Shown here: positions 1 through 7,767 of the stretch, piece after piece
Position numbering within the stretch: position 1 is the first letter of the stretch
Layout: each line of letters opens with the position of its first letter
Assembly: GCA_029977305.1 (NCBI GenBank)
Contig: JAPOLF010000014.1
Location: 1-17,362, forward strand
DNA length: 17,362 bases
Direction of reading: 5' to 3'
Source: a bacterium
GTDB lineage: Bacteria > Chloroflexota > Chloroflexia > Thermomicrobiales > UBA6265
Translations under genes and position numbers: made by a program
Notes under the pieces: generated by a model
Told to the model about the DNA's origin: nothing
Seen by the model: the letters and a program-made list of their open reading frames with translations, nothing else
Databases searched by the model: none

Positions 1-735
1 CTCGTTGCCGACGAAGCGGATCTTCTGCTCGTCGTCAATCGACTCGATCTTGAACGGCCCATTGCCGACGTGACCTTCGGCAACCTGCCACCAGGTGTCC
101 GGATTCGCCTCAGCGATCTCTCGCTTGACCGGGTAGAACACCCAGGTGAAAGCGATCGTGTGCATGTACGGCGCCGGCTGGGTCATGGTCAGCTGCAGCG
201 TCTGGTCATCGATGACCTTCGCGCCCAGTGCCTCAACCGCCTTGTTGTAATCCTCATCGGTGAACTCGACCGGGTTCTCCGGATCGTCACCGCCGAGGCC
301 CGCCAACTCGGCACAGCCGGTGATCTCGAAAAGGATCGACTGGTACTCACCAGCCACGCGCGGCGAGCAGGTCCGCTCGACGGCGTAGCGGAAGTTCTCC
401 GCCGTCAGCGGCGAGCCGTCGCTGTACTTCAGCCCCTCGCGAAGCTTGAAGGTCAGCTGCGTCGCATCGTCGCTGTACTCCCAGCTCTCCGCCGCGGCGG
501 GAACGGTGTTCCCCTCGGCGTCGAGCTTGGTCAGGCCCTCGTAGGCCAGCGTCAGGATCGAAATCTCATTGGTATAGGAGGACTTCTGCGGGTCGAAAAC
601 GTCAGGCCACGTCTCCGAATGGATTCGGATCGTGCCATCGTCCTGCGCGTCGACCGATCCCATCATCCCGGGAACGATCATCGCCAGCGCCGCGACAACT
701 GCCGCGAGCTTGACCCAGCGGGTCGAAAATCTCAT
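1..735 (-). CDS. ABC transporter solute-binding protein, family 5 (peptide/oligosaccharide type), partial
   Basis: Reading leftward from an ATG at 735, 245 codons stay open to the window edge, so the C-terminal half or more of the gene is missing. The start is set by a strong ribosome site (AAGGAGGA) just upstream. The N-terminus looks like a secretion signal: a short basic stretch (MRFSTRWVK), a hydrophobic core (LAAVVAALAMIVPGMMG) and a possible cleavage after SVDA. I see no lipobox cysteine. The mature part has the family-5 hallmarks: an early segment ending in DPQKSS, then YEGLTKLD, LTFKLREGLKYSDGSPLTAENF and GNGPFKI. Family members capture dipeptides, oligopeptides, nickel or oligosaccharides outside the cell for an ABC importer; which ligand applies here cannot be told. 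No permease or ATPase genes are inside the window; they may lie beyond the left edge. The gene has its own candidate promoter at 799-827. Confidence 0.88.
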   Translation of the reverse strand, partial: MRFSTRWVKLAAVVAALAMIVPGMMGSVDAQDDGTIRIHSETWPDVFDPQKSSYTNEISILTLAYEGLTKLDAEGNTVPAAAESWEYSDDATQLTFKLREGLKYSDGSPLTAENFRYAVERTCSPRVAGEYQSILFEITGCAELAGLGGDDPENPVEFTDEDYNKAVEALGAKVIDDQTLQLTMTQPAPYMHTIAFTWVFYPVKREIAEANPDTWWQVAEGHVGNGPFKIESIDDEQKIRFVGNE

Positions 736-798
736 GGGCTTCCTCCTTGCCGAGCGGGTATCCCACGGGCCGGGCGAAGTCGCCCGTCGCGTCCGGGT

Positions 799-827
799 AC
801 GCTACCCGAACTGATGGGTTCGGTCAA
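799..827 (-). promoter_or_regulatory. Candidate sigma-70-type promoter of the solute-binding protein gene
   Basis: On the minus strand TTGACC (822-827) and TAGCGT (799-804) are separated by exactly 17 bases, giving a good -35 and a -10 that keeps the key T, A and final T. Transcription would start near 791, leaving a leader of about 55 bases before the ATG at 735. The spacer contains an inverted repeat, CCGAAC/GTTCGG (about 806-823), that could be an operator. A short hairpin, GGGCGAAGTCGCCC (772-785), lies in the leader. Found by eye only. Confidence 0.5.
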
Positions 828-874
828 TCAGCCAGACCCAACATCCTTTACGCATCGACCCGGCGCGGCGTGGG

Positions 875-2038
875 CTAGGCGAGCCACCCGAGAAGCAGTC
901 CGATCGCCGCCCCAGCGACGATCAACAGCGCCGAATTCACCCGCCACCGGATCAACAGCACGCTCGCCCCCAGCGCCAGCAGCAGCGTCGGCGCATCCAC
1001 TATGCCGTCCCGCCCCGTCGCCACCAGCACACTCGCCATCAGCGCCACCGCCGCCGCATTCACCCCAGTCAGGAACCCCGAACTCCACGGGTTGGACCGC
1101 AGCGCCCCGACATGCCGGTGCGTGATCGCGACCAACACGAAAGCCGGCAGGAAGATCGCCACCGTCGCCAGCGCCGCCCCACTCCATCCGCCCATCAGGT
1201 ATCCCGCGAAGGTCGCCGAACTGAACACCGGTCCCGGGGTGAACTGCCCCACGGCGATCGCGTCCAGCAGTTCCTGCTGACTCAGCCACCCGAGCCGGTC
1301 GACGAACTCCTGCTGCATGAACGCGAACAGCACATACCCGGACCCGAACAGCGTCGCCCCGATCTTCAGGAACGACCAAAACAGTTGCCACGAGGAATAC
1401 GGCACCGCGGTGGCCGCGGCCACAGGCACCAACCCTGCGATCCAAGCCCCCGCGATCCCAAACGTCAGTCCCCGGCGTTGAACGACCCCACTCGCCAAGG
1501 CGGCGATCACTCCGCATCCGAGCAGAATCAGGATGTCGCTCACCGGAGTGAAGGCGAGTGCGAGCGCCACCGCCGCCAGCCCAGCCGTCCACCATCCCTT
1601 CAGCGCGGTCTTCCCCAGCCCCCACACGGCTTGGATGATCACCGCGATCACCACCGGCTTGATCCCGTAGAGCACCTGGTCGAATGCCGGCAGATTCCCG
1701 GATTGCTGGTAGAGCCACGCAAGACCGCCGCTGATGAACGCGGCTGGCAAAAGGAAGGCGAGCCCGCCGAAGACCAGTCCCGGCGTTCCCGCCCGAGTCA
1801 TCCCGACATGCATCACCATTTCGCTCGACGTCGGCCCCGGGATCAGATTCGACGCACCGAGCAGGTCGAGGAACTCCTCCTCGCTCACCCAGCCGTGATT
1901 CCGCACCACCTCATTGCGGAGCATCGCGACGTGCGCCGCCGGCCCCCCGAATGATGTCGTCCCAAGTCGAAGCCCCAACAACACGACGCTGGCGAGATCC
2001 CCGCCAGCGTCGTCATCGTGTCGATCAGTGGGCTCCAT
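875..2038 (-). CDS. chrA: ChrA-type chromate ion transporter (long, two-domain form)
   Basis: A 387-residue integral membrane protein with the internal duplication of the chromate ion transporter (CHR) superfamily. The N-terminal half carries FGGP (residues 30-33), an AAHVAML stretch and NLIPGP (64-69). The C-terminal half repeats the pattern as FGSG (231-234) and QFTPGP (265-270), followed by a small-residue-rich segment. Hydrophobic segments run through most of the chain, for example around 85-110, 125-140, 155-185 and 193-213. Known CHR proteins export chromate driven by proton movement, though many environmental homologues are untested for chromate. The ATG at 2038 lies only 12 bases after the stop of the upstream transpeptidase gene and has no clear ribosome site of its own, so it probably depends on readthrough or coupling from that gene. 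No chrB regulator gene is visible. The family call is firm; the substrate is inferred. Confidence 0.9.
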   Translation of the reverse strand: MEPTDRHDDDAGGDLASVVLLGLRLGTTSFGGPAAHVAMLRNEVVRNHGWVSEEEFLDLLGASNLIPGPTSSEMVMHVGMTRAGTPGLVFGGLAFLLPAAFISGGLAWLYQQSGNLPAFDQVLYGIKPVVIAVIIQAVWGLGKTALKGWWTAGLAAVALALAFTPVSDILILLGCGVIAALASGVVQRRGLTFGIAGAWIAGLVPVAAATAVPYSSWQLFWSFLKIGATLFGSGYVLFAFMQQEFVDRLGWLSQQELLDAIAVGQFTPGPVFSSATFAGYLMGGWSGAALATVAIFLPAFVLVAITHRHVGALRSNPWSSGFLTGVNAAAVALMASVLVATGRDGIVDAPTLLLALGASVLLIRWRVNSALLIVAGAAIGLLLGWLA

Positions 2039-2050
2039 CAGCGGATTGGG

Positions 2051-3211
2051 CTACGGGATCACGGTGACTGCCGTTCCAATCGGCGCCCACTCATACATCC
2101 AATGGGCGACATCGAGCGGGAGATTCACACACCCATGGCTCATCTTCGACCCGAAGTTGTTGTGCCAGTAGGCGCCGTGCAGGGCGTTGCCGTCGTTGTC
2201 GAAGTACATCACATCCGGCACATCCGGCACGTTGTACTCCTCATCGTTGATCACGCCGGACATCGTCTGCACGGGATACTTCGTGAGGATCGTGTGATAG
2301 CCCACCGGCGTGGTCGTCTCCTTCGAATCCTCGGTGCCGGTGCTCACATAGGTGGAGATCACCATCTCGCCGTTCTCATACGCCCACAGCGCCTGTTGCG
2401 AGATGGAAACCACGATCTCCTTGTACCCGCCCTGCTGCGGCCCCGGTCCGAACGATCCCACGGCCCAGCCCTGTGGCTTCGGGTTCGGATCGACGAACAG
2501 ATCGGGGTCGTAGGACAACACCTCGGCAGGCTGCGGCACGGGATCCGTGTCAATCTGATTCTTCTTCGCCAGCGCTCGGCCAAGCGCCATCGGCGTCACC
2601 GTCGCTTGAGCACGCTGTCGCAGTGCCCCGAACTCGAAGTACTGCACCAGACTTCCGTCAGCCGCCCGGTAGGCTTCGGTCAGCGGCTGCCCGAACCACA
2701 CATCACCCGCGTTGTCCCGCCAATAGGTGAGGAACGCCCCTTGGATCGTGTGGCCGTTACCGAGGAAGAACAAGCAATCACTTCCGTCGGGCGGACAGGT
2801 TGTTCGTCGCGACGCGCGCTGCAAGGCAGGGGAGGGGGTGCTGGCTAGTTGGCGGTCGAGCAACTGCTGCCCAATGGGAAGCGGCACGGCCACGAGGGCA
2901 CCATCAGGACCTTCCTCGAGCGTCAGCGCCACATGCTCGAACACCTGCGTCGTTCCGAGTTGCTGGCCGGCCTGCGTGCTGAATCCTGAACGCGCCAGGA
3001 ACTCTTCACTGATCGGCAGGCCGAGCACATCCGCCGCCCCGCGCCATGCACTAAGGAATGGTCCTTGGGTGATGTGCCCACTCCCGTCCATGTAAACCAT
3101 GGTCGGCGGCGCCCACTCCTCCGCCAACGCCACGTCAGGCGCCGTCGGCACCGCGAGCACACTGGCAAAGACCATTGCTGCCAAGGCGAAAAGTCTGCCC
3201 CGATGCCCCAC
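2051..3211 (-). CDS. Secreted L,D-transpeptidase (YkuD domain) with a duplicated N-terminal module
   Basis: A 386-residue exported protein. The GTG start at 3211 is supported by GAGGAGG seven bases upstream. A signal peptide is clear (core FALAAMVFASVLAV, likely cleavage after ALA near residue 30). The C-terminal YkuD domain (about 264-386) has the active-site signature: His345 in HGAYWH and SHGCVNL with catalytic Cys361. Such enzymes make 3-3 cross-links in peptidoglycan or attach proteins to it, outside the membrane. Residues 40-200 hold two copies of one module. Copy 1 has GHITQGPFLSAWRG (45-58), LGLPISEEF and VFEHVAL. Copy 2 has GHTIQGAFLTYWRD (153-166), FGQPLTEAY and VQYFEFGAL. The module resembles LGFP-like, presumably wall-binding, repeats. 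The gene is 12 bases upstream of the chromate transporter gene and probably co-transcribed with it; it diverges from recJ. Confidence 0.92.
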   Translation of the reverse strand: MGHRGRLFALAAMVFASVLAVPTAPDVALAEEWAPPTMVYMDGSGHITQGPFLSAWRGAADVLGLPISEEFLARSGFSTQAGQQLGTTQVFEHVALTLEEGPDGALVAVPLPIGQQLLDRQLASTPSPALQRASRRTTCPPDGSDCLFFLGNGHTIQGAFLTYWRDNAGDVWFGQPLTEAYRAADGSLVQYFEFGALRQRAQATVTPMALGRALAKKNQIDTDPVPQPAEVLSYDPDLFVDPNPKPQGWAVGSFGPGPQQGGYKEIVVSISQQALWAYENGEMVISTYVSTGTEDSKETTTPVGYHTILTKYPVQTMSGVINDEEYNVPDVPDVMYFDNDGNALHGAYWHNNFGSKMSHGCVNLPLDVAHWMYEWAPIGTAVTVIP

Positions 3212-3308
3212 GCACCATCCTCCTCGCAGGTGAGAACTCTCGTCGGCACAGGAGCATTCGAAGTCTCGAGTCGCCGACCTTCGCGCAAAAATGTACCATG
3301 TCTGGGCA

Positions 3309-3337
3309 GTACGTACGCCTCAGGCGTTGGTACCAAC
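3309..3337. promoter_or_regulatory. Cluster of overlapping palindromes between the transpeptidase and recJ genes
   Basis: Three palindromes overlap in 29 bases of the 159 bp divergent spacer: GTACGTAC (3309-3316), ACGCCTCAGGCGT (3315-3327, perfect around a central C) and GTTGGTACCAAC (3326-3337, perfect 12-mer). This density suggests a protein-binding site serving one or both divergent genes. Possible -10-like hexamers lie just left of the cluster: TACCAT on the plus strand around 3294-3299, and TACATT on the minus strand. Neither has a convincing -35. The function is inferred. Confidence 0.4.
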
Positions 3338-3370
3338 CGCCCCGCCCGACTCCTCACGAAAGGCCGCCCC

Positions 3371-5080
3371 GTGTCGAATCTCGTCTGGGTTGACCCCCCG
3401 CCGATACCTCCCAGCCCTCGCCCACTGCACGACAATCCCGTCGCCGACGCCCTCCTCCGCTATCGCATCGGCGACCCCGCCCGGGCTGACGACTTCCTCG
3501 ACCTGCGCGAACGTCCGATTCCCGATCCGTTCGCCCTCCCCGGCATGGCAGAGGCCGTCGATCGCACCTTGCACGCCATCACGAATCAGGAGCGCATCGG
3601 TCTCTTCGGCGACTACGACGCCGATGGCGTCTGCTCCCTCGCCATCCTCCACCACGCGCTCTGGTCCGCCTCAAACGGCGCTGCTCCCGTCGATGCCCTC
3701 TTCCCGACCCGCATCGACGGCTACGGCCTCAACCGCCACAGCATCGACCGCCTCGCCGCGCAGGGCGTGACCTTGCTCATCGTCGCCGACACCGCCAGCA
3801 CCGATCACATCAACGTCCCCTATGCGCTCGAGCGCGGAATGGACGTGGTCATCATCGATCACCACGAAATGCATGATGCCGGCCCAGTAGGTGCACTCGT
3901 CGTTTCGCCGCGCGCCACGCGCAATGCGCCCTATGGCGATCTCGTCGCTGCCGCCCTCTGCCTCCTCTTCGCCACCGGCCTCGCTCGCCGTGGAGCGGAT
4001 GTCGGAGACGGCCCCGGGGCCGACCCCCGATCGCTCCTCGACCTCGCCATGATCGCCACCATCGCCGACGTGGCGCCGCTCCTCGACATCAATCGGCAGA
4101 TCGTCTGCGACGGCCTCCGTCTCATCCGCCGCGATCCCCGGCCCGGGATCGCTGCCCTCCTCGCCGCCATCGATCGTGCACCAACCATGGTTGATTCGCG
4201 CCTCGTCTCCATGCACATCGGTCCACTGCTCAATGCCCCGGGTCGTCATGCCGACCCCCGTGCCGCCTATGAACTGCTGATCGCCCCAGACCCCACCGAA
4301 GCCTCAGACTATGTACCCCTGTTGATTGATGCCCGCGAGTGGGTCCGCCGCTCCCGCGCCGACCTCGGTGATCGCGAACTGGCGATTCTCACCAACGACC
4401 CCGGCCTCAATGACCGCCACATCGTCGTCGTCACCCTTGATGACTGCCCGGCAGGTGTCGCCGGCCTCCTCGCCGGTGAGTTGGTCGAGCAGTTGCAACG
4501 ACCGGTGATCGTCCTTGCCAAGCAGGGCATGGAGTACCGCGGCTCTGCACGTGGCTGGGGCGATTTCAGCCTCATCGGCGCGCTCACCGAACTTGCTCCG
4601 CTGATGATCCGCTTCGGCGGTCACAAACTCGCCGCGGGGCTCTCCATCGCTCCGGATCGCATCCCCGAGTTCGAGATGGCCTTGGAGGAGATCGCCGCCC
4701 GCGATCGTGTCACGGCCCGCGGCGAACGCACCCTCGTCATCGATGCCGACTTGCCGCACCACCTCTTCGCTGTCGCCACCGTCGACGCCATCACCACCCT
4801 GCGCCCCTTCGGACAGGGGAACCCTGAACCTGTGCTCTGCCTGCGCGATGCGCCCGTGCGCGGCACCTACGTGATGGGCAAGGAGCGGAACCACCTCAAG
4901 ATTCAGGTGCAGGTCAACGACGGGACCCACGATGTGATCATGTGGAACGCCGCGGATCGGCAGCGCGAGGCCGCTCAACTCCGCCGCATCGACGTCGTGG
5001 GCAGGCTTGATCGCAATGAGTGGAACGGATCGGTCCGGCCCCAACTCATCGCGCAGGACTTCCGCCAAGCGCAGGGGTAG
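3371..5080 (+). CDS. recJ: RecJ-type single-stranded-DNA exonuclease (DHH/DHHA1 family)
   Basis: A 569-residue protein from a GTG at 3371, chosen because GAAAGG lies seven bases upstream and RecJ-like sequence begins soon after (DNPVADALLRYR). The reading frame continues open to 3065, but that part overlaps the divergent transpeptidase gene and looks non-coding. DHH phosphoesterase motifs are in order: GDYDADG (80-86), DTAS (140-143, where most RecJ proteins have D-C/T-G), DHH (163-165) and ATIADVAPL with Asp233. These are followed by GPLLNAPGR, the DHHA1 motif FGGHKLAAG (GGHK 416-419) and a C-terminal OB-fold part with PFGQGNPEP and HLKIQVQV. RecJ degrades single-stranded DNA 5' to 3' in recombination and mismatch or base-excision repair, using metal ions held by the Asp/His motifs. 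Its length is close to that of other RecJ proteins. It converges with lon, with only 4 bases between the two stops. Confidence 0.9.
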   Translation: MSNLVWVDPPPIPPSPRPLHDNPVADALLRYRIGDPARADDFLDLRERPIPDPFALPGMAEAVDRTLHAITNQERIGLFGDYDADGVCSLAILHHALWSASNGAAPVDALFPTRIDGYGLNRHSIDRLAAQGVTLLIVADTASTDHINVPYALERGMDVVIIDHHEMHDAGPVGALVVSPRATRNAPYGDLVAAALCLLFATGLARRGADVGDGPGADPRSLLDLAMIATIADVAPLLDINRQIVCDGLRLIRRDPRPGIAALLAAIDRAPTMVDSRLVSMHIGPLLNAPGRHADPRAAYELLIAPDPTEASDYVPLLIDAREWVRRSRADLGDRELAILTNDPGLNDRHIVVVTLDDCPAGVAGLLAGELVEQLQRPVIVLAKQGMEYRGSARGWGDFSLIGALTELAPLMIRFGGHKLAAGLSIAPDRIPEFEMALEEIAARDRVTARGERTLVIDADLPHHLFAVATVDAITTLRPFGQGNPEPVLCLRDAPVRGTYVMGKERNHLKIQVQVNDGTHDVIMWNAADRQREAAQLRRIDVVGRLDRNEWNGSVRPQLIAQDFRQAQG

Positions 5081-5084
5081 GGGA

Positions 5085-7502
5085 TCAGCGCTGCGACGCG
5101 TCCGTGATCGTGCCGTCCGGCAGGATCCCCGGCAGCGGGATCGCGAGATTGGTCACCACGCGATCCTGCGTGTCCGAGACCAAGGCCTCCGCCACCACGT
5201 CGTCCATCGACGACGCCCAGATGAACGTCACCTCGCGCTTCAGCGTCGCCGGGAGCTTCGCGAAGTCGCGCTGATTCTCCTTGGGGGCGATCACCCGGCG
5301 CACGCCATGCCGATGCGCTGCCAACGCCTTTTCTTTCAACCCGCCGATCGCCAGCACCCTGCCCCGCAGGGTGATCTCGCCGGTCATCGCAGTGTCAGCC
5401 CGCACCGGCCGTCGCGTGAGCGCGGAGATCAACGCCGTCGCCATGGTGATGCCCGCTGACGGGCCATCCTTCGGCGTCGCGCCTTCCGGCAGGTGGATGT
5501 GGATGTCCAGCTTCGATTGGAACTCCGGATCGATCCCGAACAGCTCCGCTCGCGATCGCGCGTACGACAACGCTGCCTGCGCCGACTCCTGCATCACCTC
5601 ACCGGCCTTGCCGGTCAGCGTCAGACTGCCTTTGCCGGGCATCGTCAACACCTCGACCGGCAACAACTCCCCGCCGATCTCGGTGACCCCGAGCCCGATC
5701 GCCAACCCAACGAGCGCTTCACCCAGATGCAGATCCTGCCCGTACTTCCCGGGGCCCAAATACTCCACCAGCCGCGCGTCGGTGAGCTTCAGCCGCTCCG
5801 CCTTGCCGCGCACGACCTCCCGCGCGAGCCGTCGGCACACAGCCGCCAATTCGCGCTCGAGGTTGCGCACCCCAGCCTCGCGCGTGTACTCCCGGATCAG
5901 CTTGATCCAACTGCGATTCGGGATGTCGACCGACACGTCTTGCAGGCCATGCTGCGCGAGTTGCCGTGGCAGCAGGTGCTTCCGCCCGATCTCGATCTTC
6001 TCTTCCTCGGTGTAGCCGGAGAGCTCGATCACTTCCATGCGATCGCGCAACGGCCGCGGAATCTGATTCAGGTAATTGGCTGTGGTGACGAACAACACCC
6101 CAGAGATGTCGTACGGCACATCGAGATAGTGATCGGTGAATTGCGCGTTCTGCTCCGGATCGAGCACCTCGAGCAACGCCGATGCCGGATCCCCTCGATA
6201 GTCCGAGGACATCTTGTCGATCTCGTCCAACAGGATCAAGGGATTCATCACCCCTGCCTGCTTCAACGCGGTCACGATCCGGCCGGGCATCGCGCCGATG
6301 TACGTCCGCCGATGCCCGCGAATCTCCGACTCGTCCCGCACACCACCCAGGCTGACGCGAACGAACTTTCGCCCCATCGCCTCCGCGAGCGACTGCCCGA
6401 GACTCGTCTTCCCGACCCCTGGCGGGCCGACCAAGCACAGCACCTGCGATCGCATCGCGCCATCGCTCTCAGCCGTCAGCTTGCGCACGGCCAGGAAATC
6501 GATGATCCGCTCCTTGACCTGCTCGAGCCCGTGGTGCGCCTCGTTGAGCCGCCGCTCCGCATCCTCGAGATCGATCCGGTCCTCCGTCACCTCTGACCAC
6601 GGCATCGCCAGCATGGTGTCGAGGTAGGAGCGGACCACGGTCGCCTCGGCCGACACCGCCGGCATTCGCTCGAGCCGCCCGACCTCCTTGAGCAATTTCT
6701 CGGAGACCATGCTTGGCAGGCCCCGCCCCTCGATCTTCTGGCGCAATTGCTCGATCTCGCTCCCGGCGTCTCCGCCGAGTTCATCGTGGATCGCCTTCAA
6801 TTGCTCGCGCAGGTAGTACTCCCGCTGGTTCTTGTCGATCTGTTCTCGCACCCGATCCTTGATTCGGCGCTCGATCGCTGCTGTCTCGATTTCGGTGGAG
6901 AGGTGGAGCACCATCTGCTCGAGCCGCCGCACCGGATCGATGATCTCCAGCAACTCCTGTCGGCCGCGCACGTCCTGGATCAGCTGCGTCGCCAACAGGT
7001 CGGCGAGATGTCCTGCGTCCGATGCCTGCTGCACCATCTCCAGCACATCCTCGGGCAGAGGGCTGCGCGTGTCGCCGAACTTGCCGATCAGGTCTTGCAC
7101 CATCTCGATCAGCACGCGGGACTCCGCCGGCAGCGGTTCCTCCTCCCGCAGTTCCTCTGCGTTGACGCTCCAGCTCCCCTCACTCGCCTCGAAGTCGCTC
7201 AACCGGATGCGGAACATCCCCTCCAACACGACCTGCACGCTGCCATTGGGCTGCCGATCGATCGACACGATGTGGGTCAGCGTCCCGATCTCATGCAGAT
7301 CCTCGGGTTGCGGGTCGTCCACCTCGCTGTCCCGGTGCGACGTCACCGCGAGCAGCCGATCCAACGCCACCGCCTCGTCCACCGCGTGGATCGAGCGTGG
7401 CCGCCCGACCAACAAGGTCACGACGTTCCGCGGGAAGATCACCACATTCTTCAATGGGAGGAGGGGATGCCGCGTGGAGTAGCGTTCGTTGGATCGGCTC
7501 AT
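5085..7502 (-). CDS. lon: ATP-dependent Lon protease
   Basis: A full-length LonA of 805 residues, counting from the ATG at 7502 (MSRSNERYSTRHPLLPL). A TTG at 7541 in frame is an alternative; neither start has a strong ribosome site, and the ATG places the Lon N-domain (PLLPLKNVVIFP) at the expected distance. The N-domain is followed by a helical region (EYYLREQLKAIHDELG) and the AAA+ module with Walker A GPPGVGKTS (359-367), Walker B LILLDEID (422-429) and the sensor/arginine region RPLRDRMEVIELSGYT. The protease domain has the catalytic serine in PKDGPSAG (Ser682) and the lysine in GGLKEK (about Lys723). Lon degrades misfolded and short-lived regulatory proteins in the cytoplasm. It is preceded by a 318 bp leader with a candidate promoter, suggesting transcription separate from the sigma/anti-sigma genes upstream. 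Confidence 0.97.
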   Translation of the reverse strand: MSRSNERYSTRHPLLPLKNVVIFPRNVVTLLVGRPRSIHAVDEAVALDRLLAVTSHRDSEVDDPQPEDLHEIGTLTHIVSIDRQPNGSVQVVLEGMFRIRLSDFEASEGSWSVNAEELREEEPLPAESRVLIEMVQDLIGKFGDTRSPLPEDVLEMVQQASDAGHLADLLATQLIQDVRGRQELLEIIDPVRRLEQMVLHLSTEIETAAIERRIKDRVREQIDKNQREYYLREQLKAIHDELGGDAGSEIEQLRQKIEGRGLPSMVSEKLLKEVGRLERMPAVSAEATVVRSYLDTMLAMPWSEVTEDRIDLEDAERRLNEAHHGLEQVKERIIDFLAVRKLTAESDGAMRSQVLCLVGPPGVGKTSLGQSLAEAMGRKFVRVSLGGVRDESEIRGHRRTYIGAMPGRIVTALKQAGVMNPLILLDEIDKMSSDYRGDPASALLEVLDPEQNAQFTDHYLDVPYDISGVLFVTTANYLNQIPRPLRDRMEVIELSGYTEEEKIEIGRKHLLPRQLAQHGLQDVSVDIPNRSWIKLIREYTREAGVRNLERELAAVCRRLAREVVRGKAERLKLTDARLVEYLGPGKYGQDLHLGEALVGLAIGLGVTEIGGELLPVEVLTMPGKGSLTLTGKAGEVMQESAQAALSYARSRAELFGIDPEFQSKLDIHIHLPEGATPKDGPSAGITMATALISALTRRPVRADTAMTGEITLRGRVLAIGGLKEKALAAHRHGVRRVIAPKENQRDFAKLPATLKREVTFIWASSMDDVVAEALVSDTQDRVVTNLAIPLPGILPDGTITDASQR

Positions 7503-7573
7503 CGTGACACGTCCCGAATCCGAAGCGGATCGCGTCGCCAATTCGCCCCGCCGCGGCGCAGGACCTGCACGAC

Positions 7574-7615
7574 TCCGTCAAAGGCCCCAGCAACTCCCGT
7601 GCGGACGGGATGAGA
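7574..7615 (-). repeat. Motif copy B in the lon leader (hairpin plus conserved 3' arm)
   Basis: On the minus strand a hairpin CCCGT-CCGC-ACGGG (7609-7596) leads into GGGAGTTGCTG, a variable 7 bases, then TTGACGGA. Copy A at 7709-7746 has the same GGGAGTTGCTG and TTGACGGA with the same 7-base spacing, so 21 of 26 positions agree. Here, unlike in copy A, no -10 hexamer follows TTGACG. This copy would lie inside the lon mRNA leader about 70 bases before the ATG. Confidence 0.6.
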
Positions 7616-7687
7616 GCCACCTGCTCCGCATGAGTGCGTCATCGTTTCAGTGAGTCTGGCACAACGACCTCGCGCGGCAGCACGGGA

Positions 7688-7716
7688 AACGTAGGGGGGA
7701 TTTGCCTTTCCGTCAA
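7688..7716 (-). promoter_or_regulatory. Candidate lon promoter
   Basis: On the minus strand TTGACG (7711-7716) and TACGTT (7688-7693) are 17 bases apart, matching vegetative promoter spacing and keeping T, A and final T of the -10. The predicted start is near 7681, giving a leader of about 180 bases. Architecture matches the candidate promoter at 799-827. The -35 is part of motif copy A, so a protein bound to that motif would affect lon directly. I found no HspR (HAIR) or HrcA (CIRCE) operator. Confidence 0.5.
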
Positions 7717-7746
7717 CCCGCCGCAGCAACTCCCACGCGTGAGGTT
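7709..7746 (-). repeat. Motif copy A upstream of lon (hairpin plus conserved 3' arm)
   Basis: On the minus strand AACCTCA-CGCG-TGGGAGTT can fold into a hairpin with one bulged A, followed by GCTG, 7 variable bases and TTGACGGA. The shared core GGGAGTTGCTG-N7-TTGACGGA is repeated at 7574-7600. The start-to-start distance is 135 bp in the same orientation. In both copies an A is bulged at the same position of the 3' arm. It could be an RNA element or a duplicated DNA-binding site. Confidence 0.6.
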
Positions 7747-7767
7747 GGCAGCACGCCGCCATGCACG

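Noticed and set aside
70..1125. Plus-strand open frame of 351 codons
   Set aside because: It lies antisense to the solute-binding protein and transporter genes, is rich in Arg/Pro/Ser and has no family motifs; a typical GC-rich shadow frame.
3065..3370. 102-codon upstream extension of the RecJ frame
   Set aside because: It overlaps the divergent transpeptidase coding region and its sequence is unlike RecJ; the GTG at 3371 with a ribosome site fits better.
4304..5068. 254-codon minus-strand frame inside recJ
   Set aside because: Antisense shadow; no recognisable domain, while the plus frame has complete DHH and DHHA1 motifs.
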